Positions 28,362-38,344 of a stretch of 64,000 nucleotides of DNA are shown one piece after another (the stretch's first letter is position 1; each line of letters starts with the position of its first letter). A model generated the notes under the pieces. It was not told the DNA's origin. It did no database searches and saw nothing but the letters and a program-made list of their open reading frames with translations. The stretch is from the NCBI GenBank assembly GCA_937907245.1, contig CALCUM010000003.1, positions 124,001-188,000 of the forward strand, in the 5' to 3' direction. Position numbers and translations under genes: made by a program. The stretch comes from an uncultured Rhodobiaceae bacterium (GTDB lineage: Bacteria > Pseudomonadota > Alphaproteobacteria > RS24).

Positions 28362-31300
28362 TTATGGCGTGTAGGACAAAATCGGCGATAACCATTTTTC
28401 GCAAAGCTCTAAATCCATGCCCTTGCGCTTGGCGTAATCCACCACTTGGTCTTTGTCGATTTTACCGACGCCAAAATACTGGCTTTCTGGATGGGCAAAA
28501 TACATGCCCGATACCGCCGCACCCGGCCACATGGCATAGCTCTCGGTTAACGAGATACCCGCATGTTTTTCCGCGTCTAGCAGCTCAAATAGCGTGCCTT
28601 TTTCCGTATGGTCGGGCTGGGCTGGATAGCCAGGCGCCGGGCGAATGCCCTTATATTGCTCCTCGATGAGACCCACATTGTCCAGCGCTTCGTCGCTGGC
28701 ATAGCCCCAAAACTCTGTCCGCACGCGTTGGTGCAAGCGTTCGGCAAAAGCTTCGGCCAATCTATCGGCCAAGGCTTTTGACATAATCGAGCTATAGTCA
28801 TCTCCAGCCGCCTCGAAGCGTTTGGCCACTTCGTCTTCGCCGTGCCCTGTGGTGACGGCAAAGCCACCAATGTAATCGGCACCCTCGGCGATGAAGTCGG
28901 CTAGCGCGAAATTGGCGCGCTTCTTGTCACCCTCGCCTTTGCGCAGCATTTGCTGGCGCAGCGTATGCAAACGGGCACGCTCGCTCGTGCGGCTCTCGTC
29001 TTCGAACACCACAATGTCATCGCCATCGCGCGCAGCCGGCCAAAAGCCGATGACCGCTTTGGCGGTAATCCATTTTTCAGCAATCATTTGATCGAGCATC
29101 TCTTGCGCATCTTGGAACAAAGAGGTAGCTGCTTCGCCAACCACATTATCCGTCAGAATGGCGGGATAGCGCCCATGTAGATCCCAACTTTGGAAGAAAG
29201 GCGTCCAATCAATATAGTCGCGCAACTCGGCCAAATCGTAATTCTCAAACACTTTCGTGCCGGTAAATTGCGGCTTCACAGGCTGATACCCTTGCTTTGG
29301 CGTAAAGGCATTGGCGCGGGCATCAGCAATTGGGCGACGTTTGGTTTCCGTGCGCGAGCGCGCATGCGCCTCGGCCATAGCCTCATAATCGGCACGCACT
29401 TCGGCTTGGTAGTCGGCCTTTTTATCTTCCGATAAAAGATTACTGGCGACGCCAACCGCGCGGCTGGCATCGGTAACATAGACCGTCTGACCCTTGACAT
29501 AATTTGGGTTTATTTTAACCGCCGTATGTACTTTTGAGGTCGTTGCCCCCCCGATGAGGAGCGGAATATTGAGCCCTTGGCGTTCCATTTCGGCGGCCAC
29601 ATGGCACATCTCATCCAAGCTTGGCGTAATCAGTCCGCTCAAGCCGATGATATCGACGTTCTCTTCCACCGCTTTGGCGAGAATGTCATTGGCCGGCACC
29701 ATGACGCCCATATCAATGACTTCAAAATTATTGCACTGCAGCACCACGCCAACGATGTTCTTGCCAATGTCATGCACATCGCCTTTTACCGTGGCCATCA
29801 GCACTTTGCCTTTAGAGCTGGAAGTGGCACCGGAAGCAATTTTCTCGGCTTCCATAAACGGCTCAAGATGAGCCACCGCACGTTTCATCACGCGAGCCGA
29901 TTTCACCACTTGCGGCAAGAACATTTTACCAGCGCCAAATAAATCGCCGACTTTATTCATCCCGTCCATTAGCGGGCCCTCGATAACGTGCAGAGGGCGC
30001 TCAACTTGCAGGCGAGCTTCTTCTGTATCTTCTTCGATGAAATCTGCTAGGCCATTGACCAAAGCATGCATCAAACGATCGCGCACGGGGCCCTCACGCC
30101 ATTTCAAATCAACAACGCGTTGCTCGCCCTTTTTGCCGCGATAGGTCTCAGCCACTTCCAGTAATTTATCGGTGCCATCGTCGCGCCGATTGAGCAGCAC
30201 ATCTTCCACCGCCAATTTTAGTTTTGGCTCAATGTCTTCGTAAATTGCCAGCTGCCCCGCGTTGACGATGCCCATATCCATGCCCTTGCCGATGGCATGA
30301 TAGAGAAATGCGGAATGCATCGCCTCGCGCACCGGCTCATTGCCACGGAAGGAGAAAGAAATGTTCGAAATACCGCCAGACACGTGGGCGTGCGGCAGTT
30401 CTTTGCGGATGCGACCTGTGGCTTCAATGAAATCTAAGGCGTAATTATTATGCTCCTCAATGCCCGTGGCCACGGCAAATACATTGGGGTCGAAGATAAT
30501 ATCTTCGGGCGCAAAGCCGATTTTATCGACCAGTAAATCATAGGAGCGTTTGCAAATTTCGAATTTGCGTTCGGCTGTGTCGGCTTGGCCGTCTTCGTCG
30601 AAAGCCATGACGATAACCGCCGCGCCATAGCGTTGGCACAGGCGGGCTTGCTCGAAAAACGGTTCCTCGCCCTCTTTCAAGGATATGGAATTAACCACGG
30701 CTTTGCCTTGCACGCACTTCAGGCCTGCTTCGATAATCGACCATTTGGAGCTATCAATCATCACCGGCACTTTGGCGATATCAGGTTCAGTCGCGGCTAG
30801 GTTGAGGAAACGCACCATGGCGCCCTCGCTGTCCAACATGCCCTCGTCCATATTTACATCGATAATTTGCGCGCCGTTCTCAACTTGCTGACGAGCAATC
30901 TCAAGCGCCGTATCGTAATCGCCCTCGGTGATGAGGCGACGGAATTTGGCCGAACCCGTCACATTGGTGCGCTCGCCGATATTCACGAAAGGAATTTCAT
31001 CGGTCAACGTAAATGGCTCCAGACCCGACAGACGCATCCGCCTTGGCACTTCTGGGATAACCCGCGGCACATTATTTTTTGCCGCCGCGGCAATTGCAGC
31101 GATGTGGTCTGGCGTGGTGCCGCAACACCCACCTAGAATATTGACCAGACCAGAGCTGGCAAATTCGCCAACAATCGAAGCCATTTCTTCGGCCAATTGG
31201 TCGTATTCGCCAAATTCATTTGGCAGGCCAGCATTGGGATAAATACAGACATTGGTATCGGCAATGCGGGCAATCTCGGCTACATAGGGGCGCATTTCAT

Positions 31301-32066
31301 CGGCGCCGAGCGCACAGTTCAGCCCTACCGCGAACGGTTTTATGTGGCGCAAGCTATTCCAAAACGCTTCCGTGGTTTGTCCCGACAAAGTACGACCCGA
31401 GCGGTCGGTGATCGTGCCCGAAATCATAATCGGCAAACTTGTGCCCAATTGCTCGAACATATCTTGCACGCCATGCACCGCCGCTTTGGCGTTGAGCGTA
31501 TCAAAAATCGTCTCGACCAAAATAATATCGGCGCCGCCTTCGATCAACGCTTTGGTGGCATCGGCATAGGCTTCGCGCAATTCATCATAGGTCACATTGC
31601 GATAGCCGGGGTCATTGACCTCTGGCGAGATAGACGCCGTGCGATTGGTTGGGCCCAAGGCGCCCGCCACATAGCGCGGCCGCGATGGGTCTTGCGCTTC
31701 CATGGCGTCACACGCTTGGCGCGCCAGCTTGGCGCCCTCGACGTTCAACTCATAGGCCAGGTTTTCCATATCATAATCGGCTTGGGCAATGGTCGTGGAG
31801 GAGAAAGTATTGGTCTCCACAATATCGCTACCCGCCTCGAGATAGGCGGTATGAATATCGCGAATAATATCCGGCTGGCTGAGCGACAATAGGTCATTAT
31901 TGCCAATCACATCGGTATGATAATCGGCAAAACGTGCGCCTCTATAGGCCGCCTCGTCTAGCTTATGACGCTGAATCATCGTGCCCATGGCGCCATCCAA
32001 CATAAGGATGCGCGCTTGGGTTAGCTTGTTCAGGGCTTCAATTCGGCTCTCGCGGGTCCAACTCAT
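28362..32066 (-). CDS. metH: cobalamin-dependent methionine synthase
   Basis: 1234 residues, full four-module enzyme transferring methyl from 5-methyl-THF to homocysteine. Homocysteine domain (about 10-330) with zinc cysteines Cys251, Cys314 and Cys315 ([11 protein letters not shown]); pterin-binding domain (about 355-615; [11 protein letters not shown]); cobalamin cap and Rossmann domain (about 650-880) with the lower-ligand His765 in [10 protein letters not shown]; activation domain (about 895-1225) with the SAM-binding [15 protein letters not shown]. The single-polypeptide form, with activation domain, means it needs no separate reactivase subunit. It starts 3 bp after metF. Confidence 0.97.
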   Translation of the reverse strand: MSWTRESRIEALNKLTQARILMLDGAMGTMIQRHKLDEAAYRGARFADYHTDVIGNNDLLSLSQPDIIRDIHTAYLEAGSDIVETNTFSSTTIAQADYDMENLAYELNVEGAKLARQACDAMEAQDPSRPRYVAGALGPTNRTASISPEVNDPGYRNVTYDELREAYADATKALIEGGADIILVETIFDTLNAKAAVHGVQDMFEQLGTSLPIMISGTITDRSGRTLSGQTTEAFWNSLRHIKPFAVGLNCALGADEMRPYVAEIARIADTNVCIYPNAGLPNEFGEYDQLAEEMASIVGEFASSGLVNILGGCCGTTPDHIAAIAAAAKNNVPRVIPEVPRRMRLSGLEPFTLTDEIPFVNIGERTNVTGSAKFRRLITEGDYDTALEIARQQVENGAQIIDVNMDEGMLDSEGAMVRFLNLAATEPDIAKVPVMIDSSKWSIIEAGLKCVQGKAVVNSISLKEGEEPFFEQARLCQRYGAAVIVMAFDEDGQADTAERKFEICKRSYDLLVDKIGFAPEDIIFDPNVFAVATGIEEHNNYALDFIEATGRIRKELPHAHVSGGISNISFSFRGNEPVREAMHSAFLYHAIGKGMDMGIVNAGQLAIYEDIEPKLKLAVEDVLLNRRDDGTDKLLEVAETYRGKKGEQRVVDLKWREGPVRDRLMHALVNGLADFIEEDTEEARLQVERPLHVIEGPLMDGMNKVGDLFGAGKMFLPQVVKSARVMKRAVAHLEPFMEAEKIASGATSSSKGKVLMATVKGDVHDIGKNIVGVVLQCNNFEVIDMGVMVPANDILAKAVEENVDIIGLSGLITPSLDEMCHVAAEMERQGLNIPLLIGGATTSKVHTAVKINPNYVKGQTVYVTDASRAVGVASNLLSEDKKADYQAEVRADYEAMAEAHARSRTETKRRPIADARANAFTPKQGYQPVKPQFTGTKVFENYDLAELRDYIDWTPFFQSWDLHGRYPAILTDNVVGEAATSLFQDAQEMLDQMIAEKWITAKAVIGFWPAARDGDDIVVFEDESRTSERARLHTLRQQMLRKGEGDKKRANFALADFIAEGADYIGGFAVTTGHGEDEVAKRFEAAGDDYSSIMSKALADRLAEAFAERLHQRVRTEFWGYASDEALDNVGLIEEQYKGIRPAPGYPAQPDHTEKGTLFELLDAEKHAGISLTESYAMWPGAAVSGMYFAHPESQYFGVGKIDKDQVVDYAKRKGMDLELCEKWLSPILSYTP

Positions 32067-32069
32067 GGC

Positions 32070-32924
32070 TTAACTTTCTTGTTTTAGAGGAGCGCCCAAT
32101 TGCAAAATCCGACAGACGGCAAACGTCAGATCCGCTTGGTTGAGCGTGTAAAAGTGTAAGTATTCGAAGCCTTCTTCCAGCAGTTTACGGCATTGGTCAA
32201 CTGCGACAGAGGCGCCGATATGTTTGCGCGTATCTAGGTCTTCGTCTAGCCCCGCATAAAGCGCAATCAGCTCGTCTGGCATATGCGCGCCGCAAGCCTC
32301 AGCCATCCGCTTGGCGCCCACGAAATTCGTTGTTGGCATGATACCAGGTATCACCGGAATGGTGACATGGGCCGCCGCCAAGGCATCGCGAAACCGCAAA
32401 TGCGCATCTGTATCAAATACAAATTGCGTAATCGCACGCGTCGCACCGGCATCAATTTTGGCTTTCAACAAATCGATATCATCGCTCAAAGAGCCCGATT
32501 CTGGATGTTTTTCAGGATAGGCACTCACGGTAATATCAAAGCCGCCGCGTTTGGCTAGCGCTTCAATCAGCTCTACCGATCCGCTATAGCCATCGCTATG
32601 GGGCGAAAACGCGCCCATATCCGGCATGTCGCCACGCAGCGCCACAATATGCTTCACCCCTGCGGCGGCATAATCATCCACCACGCTGTCTACTTCGGCC
32701 TTGCTGGCTGCCACGCAGGTTAAATGCGCGGCCGGTTTAAGACGGGTCTCATCAATGATGCGCTTGACGCACGAATGCGTGCGGTCGCGCGTGGAGCCAC
32801 CTGCCCCATAGGTGACCGAAACAAAATCGGGGCCCAGCGGCGCCAGACGCGAGATATTATGCCAAAGCTTATCGGCCGCCGCCTCTGATTTGGGCGGAAA
32901 AAATTCAAAACTAATCGCGGTCAT
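32070..32924 (-). CDS. metF: 5,10-methylenetetrahydrofolate reductase
   Basis: 284-residue FAD-containing TIM barrel making 5-methyl-THF, the methyl donor used by the adjacent metH product. FEFFPPKS with the catalytic glutamate at the N-terminus, VTYGAGGSTRDRT, HIVALRGDMPD and TQFVFD are conserved. ATG 32924 overlaps the arsR/methyltransferase stop by 4 bp (ATGA), tying its translation to the putative regulator. Confidence 0.95.
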   Translation of the reverse strand: MTAISFEFFPPKSEAAADKLWHNISRLAPLGPDFVSVTYGAGGSTRDRTHSCVKRIIDETRLKPAAHLTCVAASKAEVDSVVDDYAAAGVKHIVALRGDMPDMGAFSPHSDGYSGSVELIEALAKRGGFDITVSAYPEKHPESGSLSDDIDLLKAKIDAGATRAITQFVFDTDAHLRFRDALAAAHVTIPVIPGIMPTTNFVGAKRMAEACGAHMPDELIALYAGLDEDLDTRKHIGASVAVDQCRKLLEEGFEYLHFYTLNQADLTFAVCRILQLGAPLKQES

Positions 32925-33919
32925 CTTGCATTCCTATTTTCTTTTTGCGGCAGCTCGAGCTTTTCGGCTTGCCACATAGCGACGGTTAAATCTTGCTCTC
33001 CAGACGAAGATTCCGGCGAGAGGGTCTGTGTTTCACGAACCTGTAAACCGCTCTGGGTAAGCATGGCGCGCATCTCGGCATCGCCAAAACCAAGCCGACG
33101 ATGGGCGTGGTCTTCGCGCAAGGCTTCCATTTCATGCGGGCCAAAATCCGCGATTAACACGCGCCCACCAGGTGCCAGAATGCGTGCCGCCTCATTTAGG
33201 GCCCGCTGCGGATCGTCTAGAAAATGCAGCACTTGGTGCAGAATAACGACACTGGCAACATTGTCTTCTAGGGGCACATTGGCGCAATCGCCTTGGCGCA
33301 CTTGGCAGTTTTTCGCGCCCACTTCGTCTAGCTTGCTGCGGGCCAGCGTTAACATATCTGCGCTGACATCAAAGCCGATGGCGCGTTGCGCCAAATGACC
33401 GAAAATTTCGAGCATACGCCCCGTGCCGGTGCCTAAATCAATCAATAACGCCATGTCGCCAGAATGCGCCTCTAGCTGATCTGCCATTTTTTCTTCCACC
33501 GCTGTTTCAGGAATATGGCGCGCGCGCAATTCATCCCAGCTCGCGGCATTGGCAGCAAAATAATTTTGCGCCCGTTCGGCTCGTAGCTGGCGAACCTCAC
33601 CAAAGCGCTCACGGTCGCGCAAGATATCGTGGTCATCTTCGGGAATATGACGAATGATTTGCGCCAAAACACCCGACACATGGGTGCCCTCATGCAGGCG
33701 ATAAAACACCCAACTGCCTTCCGGATACCGCTGCACCAAACCGGCATCTGCCAGTAACTTAAGGTGTCGCGAAATGCGGGGCTGGCTTTGGGAGAGCACC
33801 TGCGTTAGCTCAGACACCGTCAACTCCCCAAGCGCCAAAATGGCGAGGATGCGAAGCCGTGTCGGTTCTCCCGCGGCGCGAAGGGCGGATAAAAGCTGTT
33901 CCATATCAGGTTTATACAT
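32921..33919 (-). CDS. ArsR-type HTH fused to SAM-dependent methyltransferase domain; probable methionine-cycle regulator
   Basis: About 332 residues. N-terminal winged helix (about 1-90; ELTVSELTQVLSQSQPRISR, HLKLLADAGLV) without the ArsR metal-binding cysteines, so metal sensing is unlikely. C-terminal class I methyltransferase (about 130-325) with motif I LIDLGTGTGRML, motif IV-like VVILHQVLHFLDD and LAPGGRVLIADFGPH. Comparable fusions sit next to metF/metH in other alphaproteobacteria and resemble SahR-type regulators that sense S-adenosylhomocysteine; here that role is inferred from position and domains. Start choice: ATG 33919 has AAGGA at suitable spacing; ATG 33925 and 33904 are alternatives. 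A 16-bp palindrome lies at its 5' end. Confidence 0.85.
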   Translation of the reverse strand: MYKPDMEQLLSALRAAGEPTRLRILAILALGELTVSELTQVLSQSQPRISRHLKLLADAGLVQRYPEGSWVFYRLHEGTHVSGVLAQIIRHIPEDDHDILRDRERFGEVRQLRAERAQNYFAANAASWDELRARHIPETAVEEKMADQLEAHSGDMALLIDLGTGTGRMLEIFGHLAQRAIGFDVSADMLTLARSKLDEVGAKNCQVRQGDCANVPLEDNVASVVILHQVLHFLDDPQRALNEAARILAPGGRVLIADFGPHEMEALREDHAHRRLGFGDAEMRAMLTQSGLQVRETQTLSPESSSGEQDLTVAMWQAEKLELPQKENRNAR

Positions 33920-33921
33920 AA

Positions 33922-33937
33922 ACATATCCTTATATGT
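33922..33937. promoter_or_regulatory. palindromic candidate operator before the arsR-metF-metH run
   Basis: ACATAT-AAGG-ATATGT is a perfect 6-4-6 inverted repeat overlapping the ribosome-binding site and a TTGACA hexamer (33940-33935) of the arsR/methyltransferase gene. Its position and symmetry fit an autoregulatory operator for the winged-helix protein it precedes. The assignment is inferred. Confidence 0.5.
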
Positions 33938-34067
33938 CAAGGAATAAGCCAATAAATCATCGAATATATCGGTAGCTTTACACCAGAGTGGGGAAAAAAT
34001 GCCGTCCCCTCTTTTCCAAAGGGGCAAATAAGCCTAGCTTATGGCCACCCATACGGAGCCAAAGACG

Positions 34068-34826
34068 ATGATGAAATCTATTCAAAACCTACTTCTCGCT
34101 AGCTTGATAGCCACCAGCCTCGCGGCCTGCGCGGGCTCGGGCGCTTTAGAGGCGGCGCCTAATTCGGACCGCGATCCGTATGAGAACTTCAATCGCAAAA
34201 TGTTTGCCGTCGAGCAGACGCTGGATGCCTATGTTTTAAAACCAGTGGCCAAGGGCTATCTTTATGTGCCGCAACCCGTGCGCCGCTCGTTTCGCAATTT
34301 TTTAAACAATCTCATTTCCCCCGTCACGCTTGCCAATGATTTATTTCAAGGCGAGATGCAGCGCGCCAGCACCACCGCCTTACGCCTTGGTATTAACACC
34401 GTCATCGGCATCGGTGGCCTTTTTGACCCGGCCACGCGGCTTGGGCTGGAACGCCATGAAGAAGACTTTGGACAAACGCTAGCCACTTACGGGGTTGCGC
34501 CGGGGCCCTATTTATACATTCCCATGCTCGGCCCATCGCCGCCGCGCGATTTATTCGGCTGGGGAGTGGATTGGTTGTTTGATCCCGTTACCTACGTAGG
34601 CGACGAAAGCCTAACCGGACCTATATTGCGCTATACGCTTGACGGCGTCGACGCGCGCGCCACCAATATGGGTATCATCGACGAAATAGAACGCAGTTCC
34701 ATCGATTTTTACGCTACAGTACGAAGCCTGTACCGGCAAAACCGCGAAAGCGAAATTAACAATGGGGTCACGAATATAGATGACCTGCCAGACATCGATG
34801 ACCTTGACGATTTAGACGATTTTTAG
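34068..34826 (+). CDS. mlaA: MlaA/VacJ family outer-membrane lipoprotein
   Basis: About 252 residues. Lipoprotein signal peptide with lipobox SLAAC (Cys21) and mature domain DPYENFNRKMFAVEQTLD, VRRSFRNFLNNLISPVTLANDLFQG, RLGLERHEEDFGQTLATYGV, PYLYIPMLGPSPPRD: all MlaA signatures. It removes mislocalised phospholipids from the outer leaflet of the outer membrane. The C-terminus ends in a run of acidic residues (about 15, DDLPDIDDLDD). The start is ATG 34068 or the adjacent ATG 34071. mlaC follows after 9 bp. Divergent from the arsR/methyltransferase gene. Confidence 0.92.
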   Translation: MMKSIQNLLLASLIATSLAACAGSGALEAAPNSDRDPYENFNRKMFAVEQTLDAYVLKPVAKGYLYVPQPVRRSFRNFLNNLISPVTLANDLFQGEMQRASTTALRLGINTVIGIGGLFDPATRLGLERHEEDFGQTLATYGVAPGPYLYIPMLGPSPPRDLFGWGVDWLFDPVTYVGDESLTGPILRYTLDGVDARATNMGIIDEIERSSIDFYATVRSLYRQNRESEINNGVTNIDDLPDIDDLDDLDDF

Positions 34827-34835
34827 GAGCCCACA

Positions 34836-35459
34836 ATGCGCACAATATTGATTAGCTTTGCTGTTTTCACCCTTATGTGGATGCCCATGCCAGCCAGCGC
34901 GCAGGCCAATGAGCCAGACTTAGCCAAAGCCCAGAGCTTTGTTGTCGCCCTAGCCGATGAGGCAATTATTATTCTATCCAGCGAAACCACACGCGCAGGT
35001 CGCGAAGCGAGTTTCTCTAAACTGCTCAATGAAAAAGCCAATATGCGCCGGATTGCGCGCTTTACGCTGGGTCAATTTGGACGCAAAATTTCGAAACCCG
35101 ATTTTGAAACCTATCAAGCCCTGCTCAACACTTTCATTGTCAAAGTCTATGCCAATCGCCTCGGCGAATATTCCGACGAGAAAGTCATCGTTGGCAAAGC
35201 GCAAGCCAAGAAAAAGAATGTCATTGTTGAAAGCCGTATTGAATTTGTTAATGGACGCGACCCTATCGATATCGATTGGTGGTTGCGGCTCGAAAAAGAT
35301 GGCAGCTTCACCCTATTCGACGTGCGGGTTCTCGGCGTGTGGATGGCACAGGAACAGCGCGATAGTTTCGCCTCCGTGCTGAAAAACAACCGAGGCGACA
35401 TCAACGCTTTGCTAAACCACTTGCGCAGCAAAATATCTTCCGACGCAGAAAACGGTTAA
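34836..35459 (+). CDS. mlaC: MlaC/Ttg2D family periplasmic phospholipid-binding protein
   Basis: 207 residues with a cleavable signal peptide (MRTILISFAVFTLMWMPMPASAQA). The mature part shows the MlaC fold pattern: FSKLLNEKANMRRIARFTLG, LLNTFIVKVYANRLGEYSDE, IDIDWWLRLEKDGSFTLFDVRVLGVWM. It shuttles phospholipid between MlaA and the inner-membrane MlaFEDB transporter. Those ABC components are not in this window. TAGGAG ribosome-binding site. Ends in a shared convergent spacer with ettA. Confidence 0.9.
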   Translation: MRTILISFAVFTLMWMPMPASAQANEPDLAKAQSFVVALADEAIIILSSETTRAGREASFSKLLNEKANMRRIARFTLGQFGRKISKPDFETYQALLNTFIVKVYANRLGEYSDEKVIVGKAQAKKKNVIVESRIEFVNGRDPIDIDWWLRLEKDGSFTLFDVRVLGVWMAQEQRDSFASVLKNNRGDINALLNHLRSKISSDAENG

Positions 35460-35496
35460 CCCGACACCTACGCCACGCGGCGGCCTTCGGCTTATG

Positions 35497-35535
35497 AAAA
35501 AACCCCATGCAAGGCAGCTTGCCTCGGAGTTTTTA
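35497..35535 (+). terminator. bidirectional terminator between mlaC and ettA
   Basis: AAAAAACCCC on the left pairs with CGGAGTTTTT on the right (one mismatch), with an inner GCAAG/CTTGC stem. The A run on one side and T run on the other suit both strands. It reaches into the ettA stop codon (35533-35535). Confidence 0.6.
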
Positions 35536-37188
35536 TCTGGCGAATTGCTTGTATTTAATGCGTTTTGGCACTTCGGCATCCGTGCCGAGGCGGCGTTTTC
35601 TGTCTTCTTCGTATTCCGCGTAATTGCCCTCAAACCATTCCACATGGCTATCGCCTTCAAAGGCCATAATATGCGTGGCAATGCGATCTAGGAACCAACG
35701 GTCATGGCTGATGATAACCGCGCAGCCGGCAAAATTATCCAGCCCTTCTTCAAGCGCACGAAGCGTTTCTACGTCTAGATCATTGGTTGGCTCATCGAGC
35801 AGCAGCAGGTTCGAGCCAGATTTTAGCATTTTTGCCAAATGAACGCGGTTGCGCTCGCCGCCCGACAAGAGCCCAACTTTCTTTTGTTGGTCGCCACCAC
35901 GGAAATTAAATGCGCCCACGTAAGCGCGAGAGTTCATCTCACGATTACCCAGTTCCAGAATATCATTGCCGCCCGAAATTTCTTCCCAGACCGTTTTATC
36001 ATCGGCCAGCGTATCGCGGCTTTGGTCGACATAGCCCATGACGGCCGTATCGCCCACCCGAAGCGCGCCGCTATCTGGCGTCTCCCCACCGGTCAGCATT
36101 TTGAACAGCGTTGTTTTACCCGCGCCATTGGGGCCAATAACCCCAACGATACCGCCCGGCGGCAGCGTGAACGACAAATCATCAATCAGCAATTTATCGC
36201 CAAAGCCTTTCGTCAAGTTCTCGCCTTCCAACACAATGCCACCAAGGCGGGGGCCAGATGGAATGGTGATTTGCGTGCGGCCCACGTCTTCGCGGCCTTG
36301 GCTTTCCAGTAATTCTTCATAGGCGTTAATCCGCGCCTTACTTTTGGCTTGGCGCGCTTTCGGGGACTGGCGAATCCAATCCAGCTCATTGGCCAATGTG
36401 CGTTGCTTGCTGTCGTCCTCGCGCGATTCTTGCTCGAGGCGTTTTTGTTTCTGCTCCAGCCAATTGGAATAATTGCCCTCGTAAGGCAGGCCTTGGCCAC
36501 GGTCCAGCTCTAAAATCCAGCCTGTGATTTGGTCTAGGAAATAGCGATCATGCGTTACCAAAACAACGGTGCCCGCAAAGGCCTCTAGGTGATGTTGCAG
36601 CCAAGCCACGGTTTCCGCATCGAGATGGTTGGTTGGCTCATCGAGGAGCAAGAGGTCTGGCTCCTCCAAAAGTAATTTGCAAAGTGCGACGCGCCGCTTT
36701 TCACCGCCCGACAAGTTTTCGACCGATGCCTCGCCCGGAGGACAGCGCAAAGCATCCATGGCTTGCTCTACTTGCGCGTCCAAATCCCATAGGTTTTGCG
36801 CGTCAATTTGATCTTGCAAGGCAGCCATTTCTTCGGCCGTCTCGTCAGAATAATTCATCGCCAATTCATTATAACGCTCCAGAAGTGCCTGCTTTTCAGC
36901 CACGCCTTCCATCACATTGCCGACAACGTCTTTTTCTGGGTTAAGCTGCGGCTCTTGCTCGAGATAGCCGATTTTGGCACCTTCGGCGGCCCAAGCCTCG
37001 CCCTGATACTCGGTATCTACGCCAGCCATAATTTTCAGCAAAGTCGACTTACCCGAGCCATTGACCCCGACAATGCCGATTTTCGCACCGGGGAAAAACG
37101 AAAGGCGCACTTCCTTTAAAACCTGTTTGCCACCGGCATAGGTTTTGGACAATTTATCCATCACATAAACATATTGATACGCAGCCAT
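35533..37188 (-). CDS. ettA: energy-dependent translational throttle protein EttA (ABC-F)
   Basis: 551 residues, soluble ABC-F ATPase that binds the ribosomal E site and gates the first elongation step according to ATP/ADP. Two ABC cassettes: Walker [10 protein letters not shown] (about 42) and GPNGAGKTT (about 350), signatures [11 protein letters not shown] and [11 protein letters not shown], Walker [13 protein letters not shown] and [12 protein letters not shown]. The interdomain P-site tRNA-interaction linker (about 240-310) and the EttA-specific C-terminus [12 protein letters not shown] are present. Transcribed alone; its 5' leader contains a perfect inverted repeat at 37216-37241. Confidence 0.95.
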   Translation of the reverse strand: MAAYQYVYVMDKLSKTYAGGKQVLKEVRLSFFPGAKIGIVGVNGSGKSTLLKIMAGVDTEYQGEAWAAEGAKIGYLEQEPQLNPEKDVVGNVMEGVAEKQALLERYNELAMNYSDETAEEMAALQDQIDAQNLWDLDAQVEQAMDALRCPPGEASVENLSGGEKRRVALCKLLLEEPDLLLLDEPTNHLDAETVAWLQHHLEAFAGTVVLVTHDRYFLDQITGWILELDRGQGLPYEGNYSNWLEQKQKRLEQESREDDSKQRTLANELDWIRQSPKARQAKSKARINAYEELLESQGREDVGRTQITIPSGPRLGGIVLEGENLTKGFGDKLLIDDLSFTLPPGGIVGVIGPNGAGKTTLFKMLTGGETPDSGALRVGDTAVMGYVDQSRDTLADDKTVWEEISGGNDILELGNREMNSRAYVGAFNFRGGDQQKKVGLLSGGERNRVHLAKMLKSGSNLLLLDEPTNDLDVETLRALEEGLDNFAGCAVIISHDRWFLDRIATHIMAFEGDSHVEWFEGNYAEYEEDRKRRLGTDAEVPKRIKYKQFAR

Positions 37189-37215
37189 TGTTTTCCCCTT
37201 TTAAGATGATGACTT

Positions 37216-37241
37216 TTGCCAGTTTTAATCGGCACTGGCAA
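37216..37241. promoter_or_regulatory. 8-bp perfect inverted repeat in the ettA leader
   Basis: TTGCCAGT (37216-37223) and ACTGGCAA (37234-37241) are separated by 10 bp, 28 bp before the ettA start codon on the minus strand. It may be an operator or an mRNA hairpin near the ribosome-binding site. No T run follows, so it is not a terminator. Confidence 0.45.
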
Positions 37242-37278
37242 GGCGCCTCTCTCTTCACCATAAATTCAGCGAAAAAAC

Positions 37279-37316
37279 AAAGGGCCCTACCCCCGAAGCG
37301 GCAGAGCCCTTTTTAC
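37279..37316 (-). terminator. intrinsic terminator after the MAPEG genes
   Basis: Read on the minus strand, AAGGGC and GCCCTT form the stem around a GC-rich TTCG-containing loop, followed by TTGTTTTTT. It lies 20 bp after the stop codon of the downstream MAPEG gene. Confidence 0.75.
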
Positions 37317-37335
37317 ATTGGTGTTCAACGATAGC

Positions 37336-37755
37336 CTAAAAAATAACCAGAGCTTCGCGCACGGTAAGAATAAGCAGCGCTACCCATGACAGCAAGAAAA
37401 TGCCAAAACGCAGCAGCACGATGTTAACCGTGGCCTGCACCAGCGAATGCACCACGCGGAGAATAACAAACGCCCAAGCGCAATTCACCGCCATTGCATC
37501 CACATGCCCGGCCACCGCAATCGTGAGTGCCATCGCATAAAACAAAGTTGGTTGCTCGAACAGGTGATTGTAATTATCCGCGATGCGGCGCACTTCCGAT
37601 GGCAGGTAACTCATGCCGACGGGGTGGCCCATTTCAGCCTCGGGAATCTTGGTATTGCCAATGGCTGGAATACGCGTGGCGTACATCCAAATCATCATCA
37701 CACCACTCCAAAGGCCCAGTGCCACAACAGGTTGTAAAATTGCAGAAGCTTCCAT
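37336..37755 (-). CDS. MAPEG family membrane protein (downstream copy)
   Basis: 139 residues with four hydrophobic segments. NYNHLFEQPTLFYA and LRVVHSLVQATVNIVLLRF are hallmarks of the MAPEG superfamily (membrane-associated proteins in eicosanoid and glutathione metabolism), whose bacterial members often have glutathione transferase or peroxidase-like activity. It is a close paralogue of the gene at 37830, strongest over the C-terminal 80 residues, and follows it after 74 bp. The specific activity is unknown. Confidence 0.83.
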   Translation of the reverse strand: MEASAILQPVVALGLWSGVMMIWMYATRIPAIGNTKIPEAEMGHPVGMSYLPSEVRRIADNYNHLFEQPTLFYAMALTIAVAGHVDAMAVNCAWAFVILRVVHSLVQATVNIVLLRFGIFLLSWVALLILTVREALVIF

Positions 37756-37829
37756 TTTATCCTCCTATAAATGAAACTATCAATCGACTTAGTGTGCGCC
37801 GCTTTGCTTCAAGATAGCAAGCCACGCCA

Positions 37830-38249
37830 TTAAAATATCGCCAGAGCCTCGCGCATAAGGAGCCCAAGCAAGACCGCCCAAGAGAGCATGAATAAGGCAA
37901 AGCGCAGCAGCACAATATTGACCGTAGCCTGCACAAGAGAATGCATCACGCGAAGCGCAACAAAGCCCCAAGCCAAAGCCACCGACACCGCATCGACATG
38001 CCCCGTCACCGCCAGCAGCAAAGCCACCGCATAAAATAAAGTCGGTTGCTCGAACAGATGATTGTAATTATCCCCGACCCGTCGGGCCTCGGTGGGAAAC
38101 GCCGTCATGGCCGACGGATGCGCCGCCTCGCCTTTCGGGAAACGGGTTTGACGGGCGGTTTGAAGCCTCATTTTGGCCAACCAAAGCATCATCACGCCGC
38201 TCCAAAGACCTAAAACAACGACGGGTTGCAGAATTGCCGAAACTTCCAT
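37830..38249 (-). CDS. MAPEG family membrane protein (upstream copy)
   Basis: 139 residues, same length and topology as its neighbour at 37336. The N-terminus (MEVSAILQPVVVLGLWSG) and the NYNHLFEQPTLFYA and MHSLVQATVNIVLLRF blocks are nearly identical; the 30-60 loop region differs (TARQTRFPKGEAAHP). The pair is a tandem gene duplication, probably one transcript ending at the terminator at 37279. Divergent from the amidohydrolase gene, with a shared 95-bp promoter region. Confidence 0.83.
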   Translation of the reverse strand: MEVSAILQPVVVLGLWSGVMMLWLAKMRLQTARQTRFPKGEAAHPSAMTAFPTEARRVGDNYNHLFEQPTLFYAVALLLAVTGHVDAVSVALAWGFVALRVMHSLVQATVNIVLLRFALFMLSWAVLLGLLMREALAIF

Positions 38250-38344
38250 TGTGTTGTCCCCCAGAAAACATATTATTAAGGCACAATTTTGCGCTGCTTT
38301 GCGCCACTATAGCAAGCCGTTCGTCACTTTCTTGGAGAGGTTTC

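Noticed and set aside
31197-31892. 231-codon plus-strand frame inside metH
   Set aside because: It lies wholly within a strongly conserved metH segment; no ribosome-binding site or recognisable domain.
33911-33940. TTGACA-N18-TATAAA as promoter of the arsR/methyltransferase gene
   Set aside because: Its transcript would start at about 33903, at or past the candidate start codons, leaving the gene leaderless or truncated; the TTGACA is more simply part of the palindrome region. Kept only as a remark.
35494-35691. 65-codon plus-strand ORF after mlaC
   Set aside because: It crosses the terminator hairpin and lies antisense to the ettA 3' end; no ribosome-binding site.
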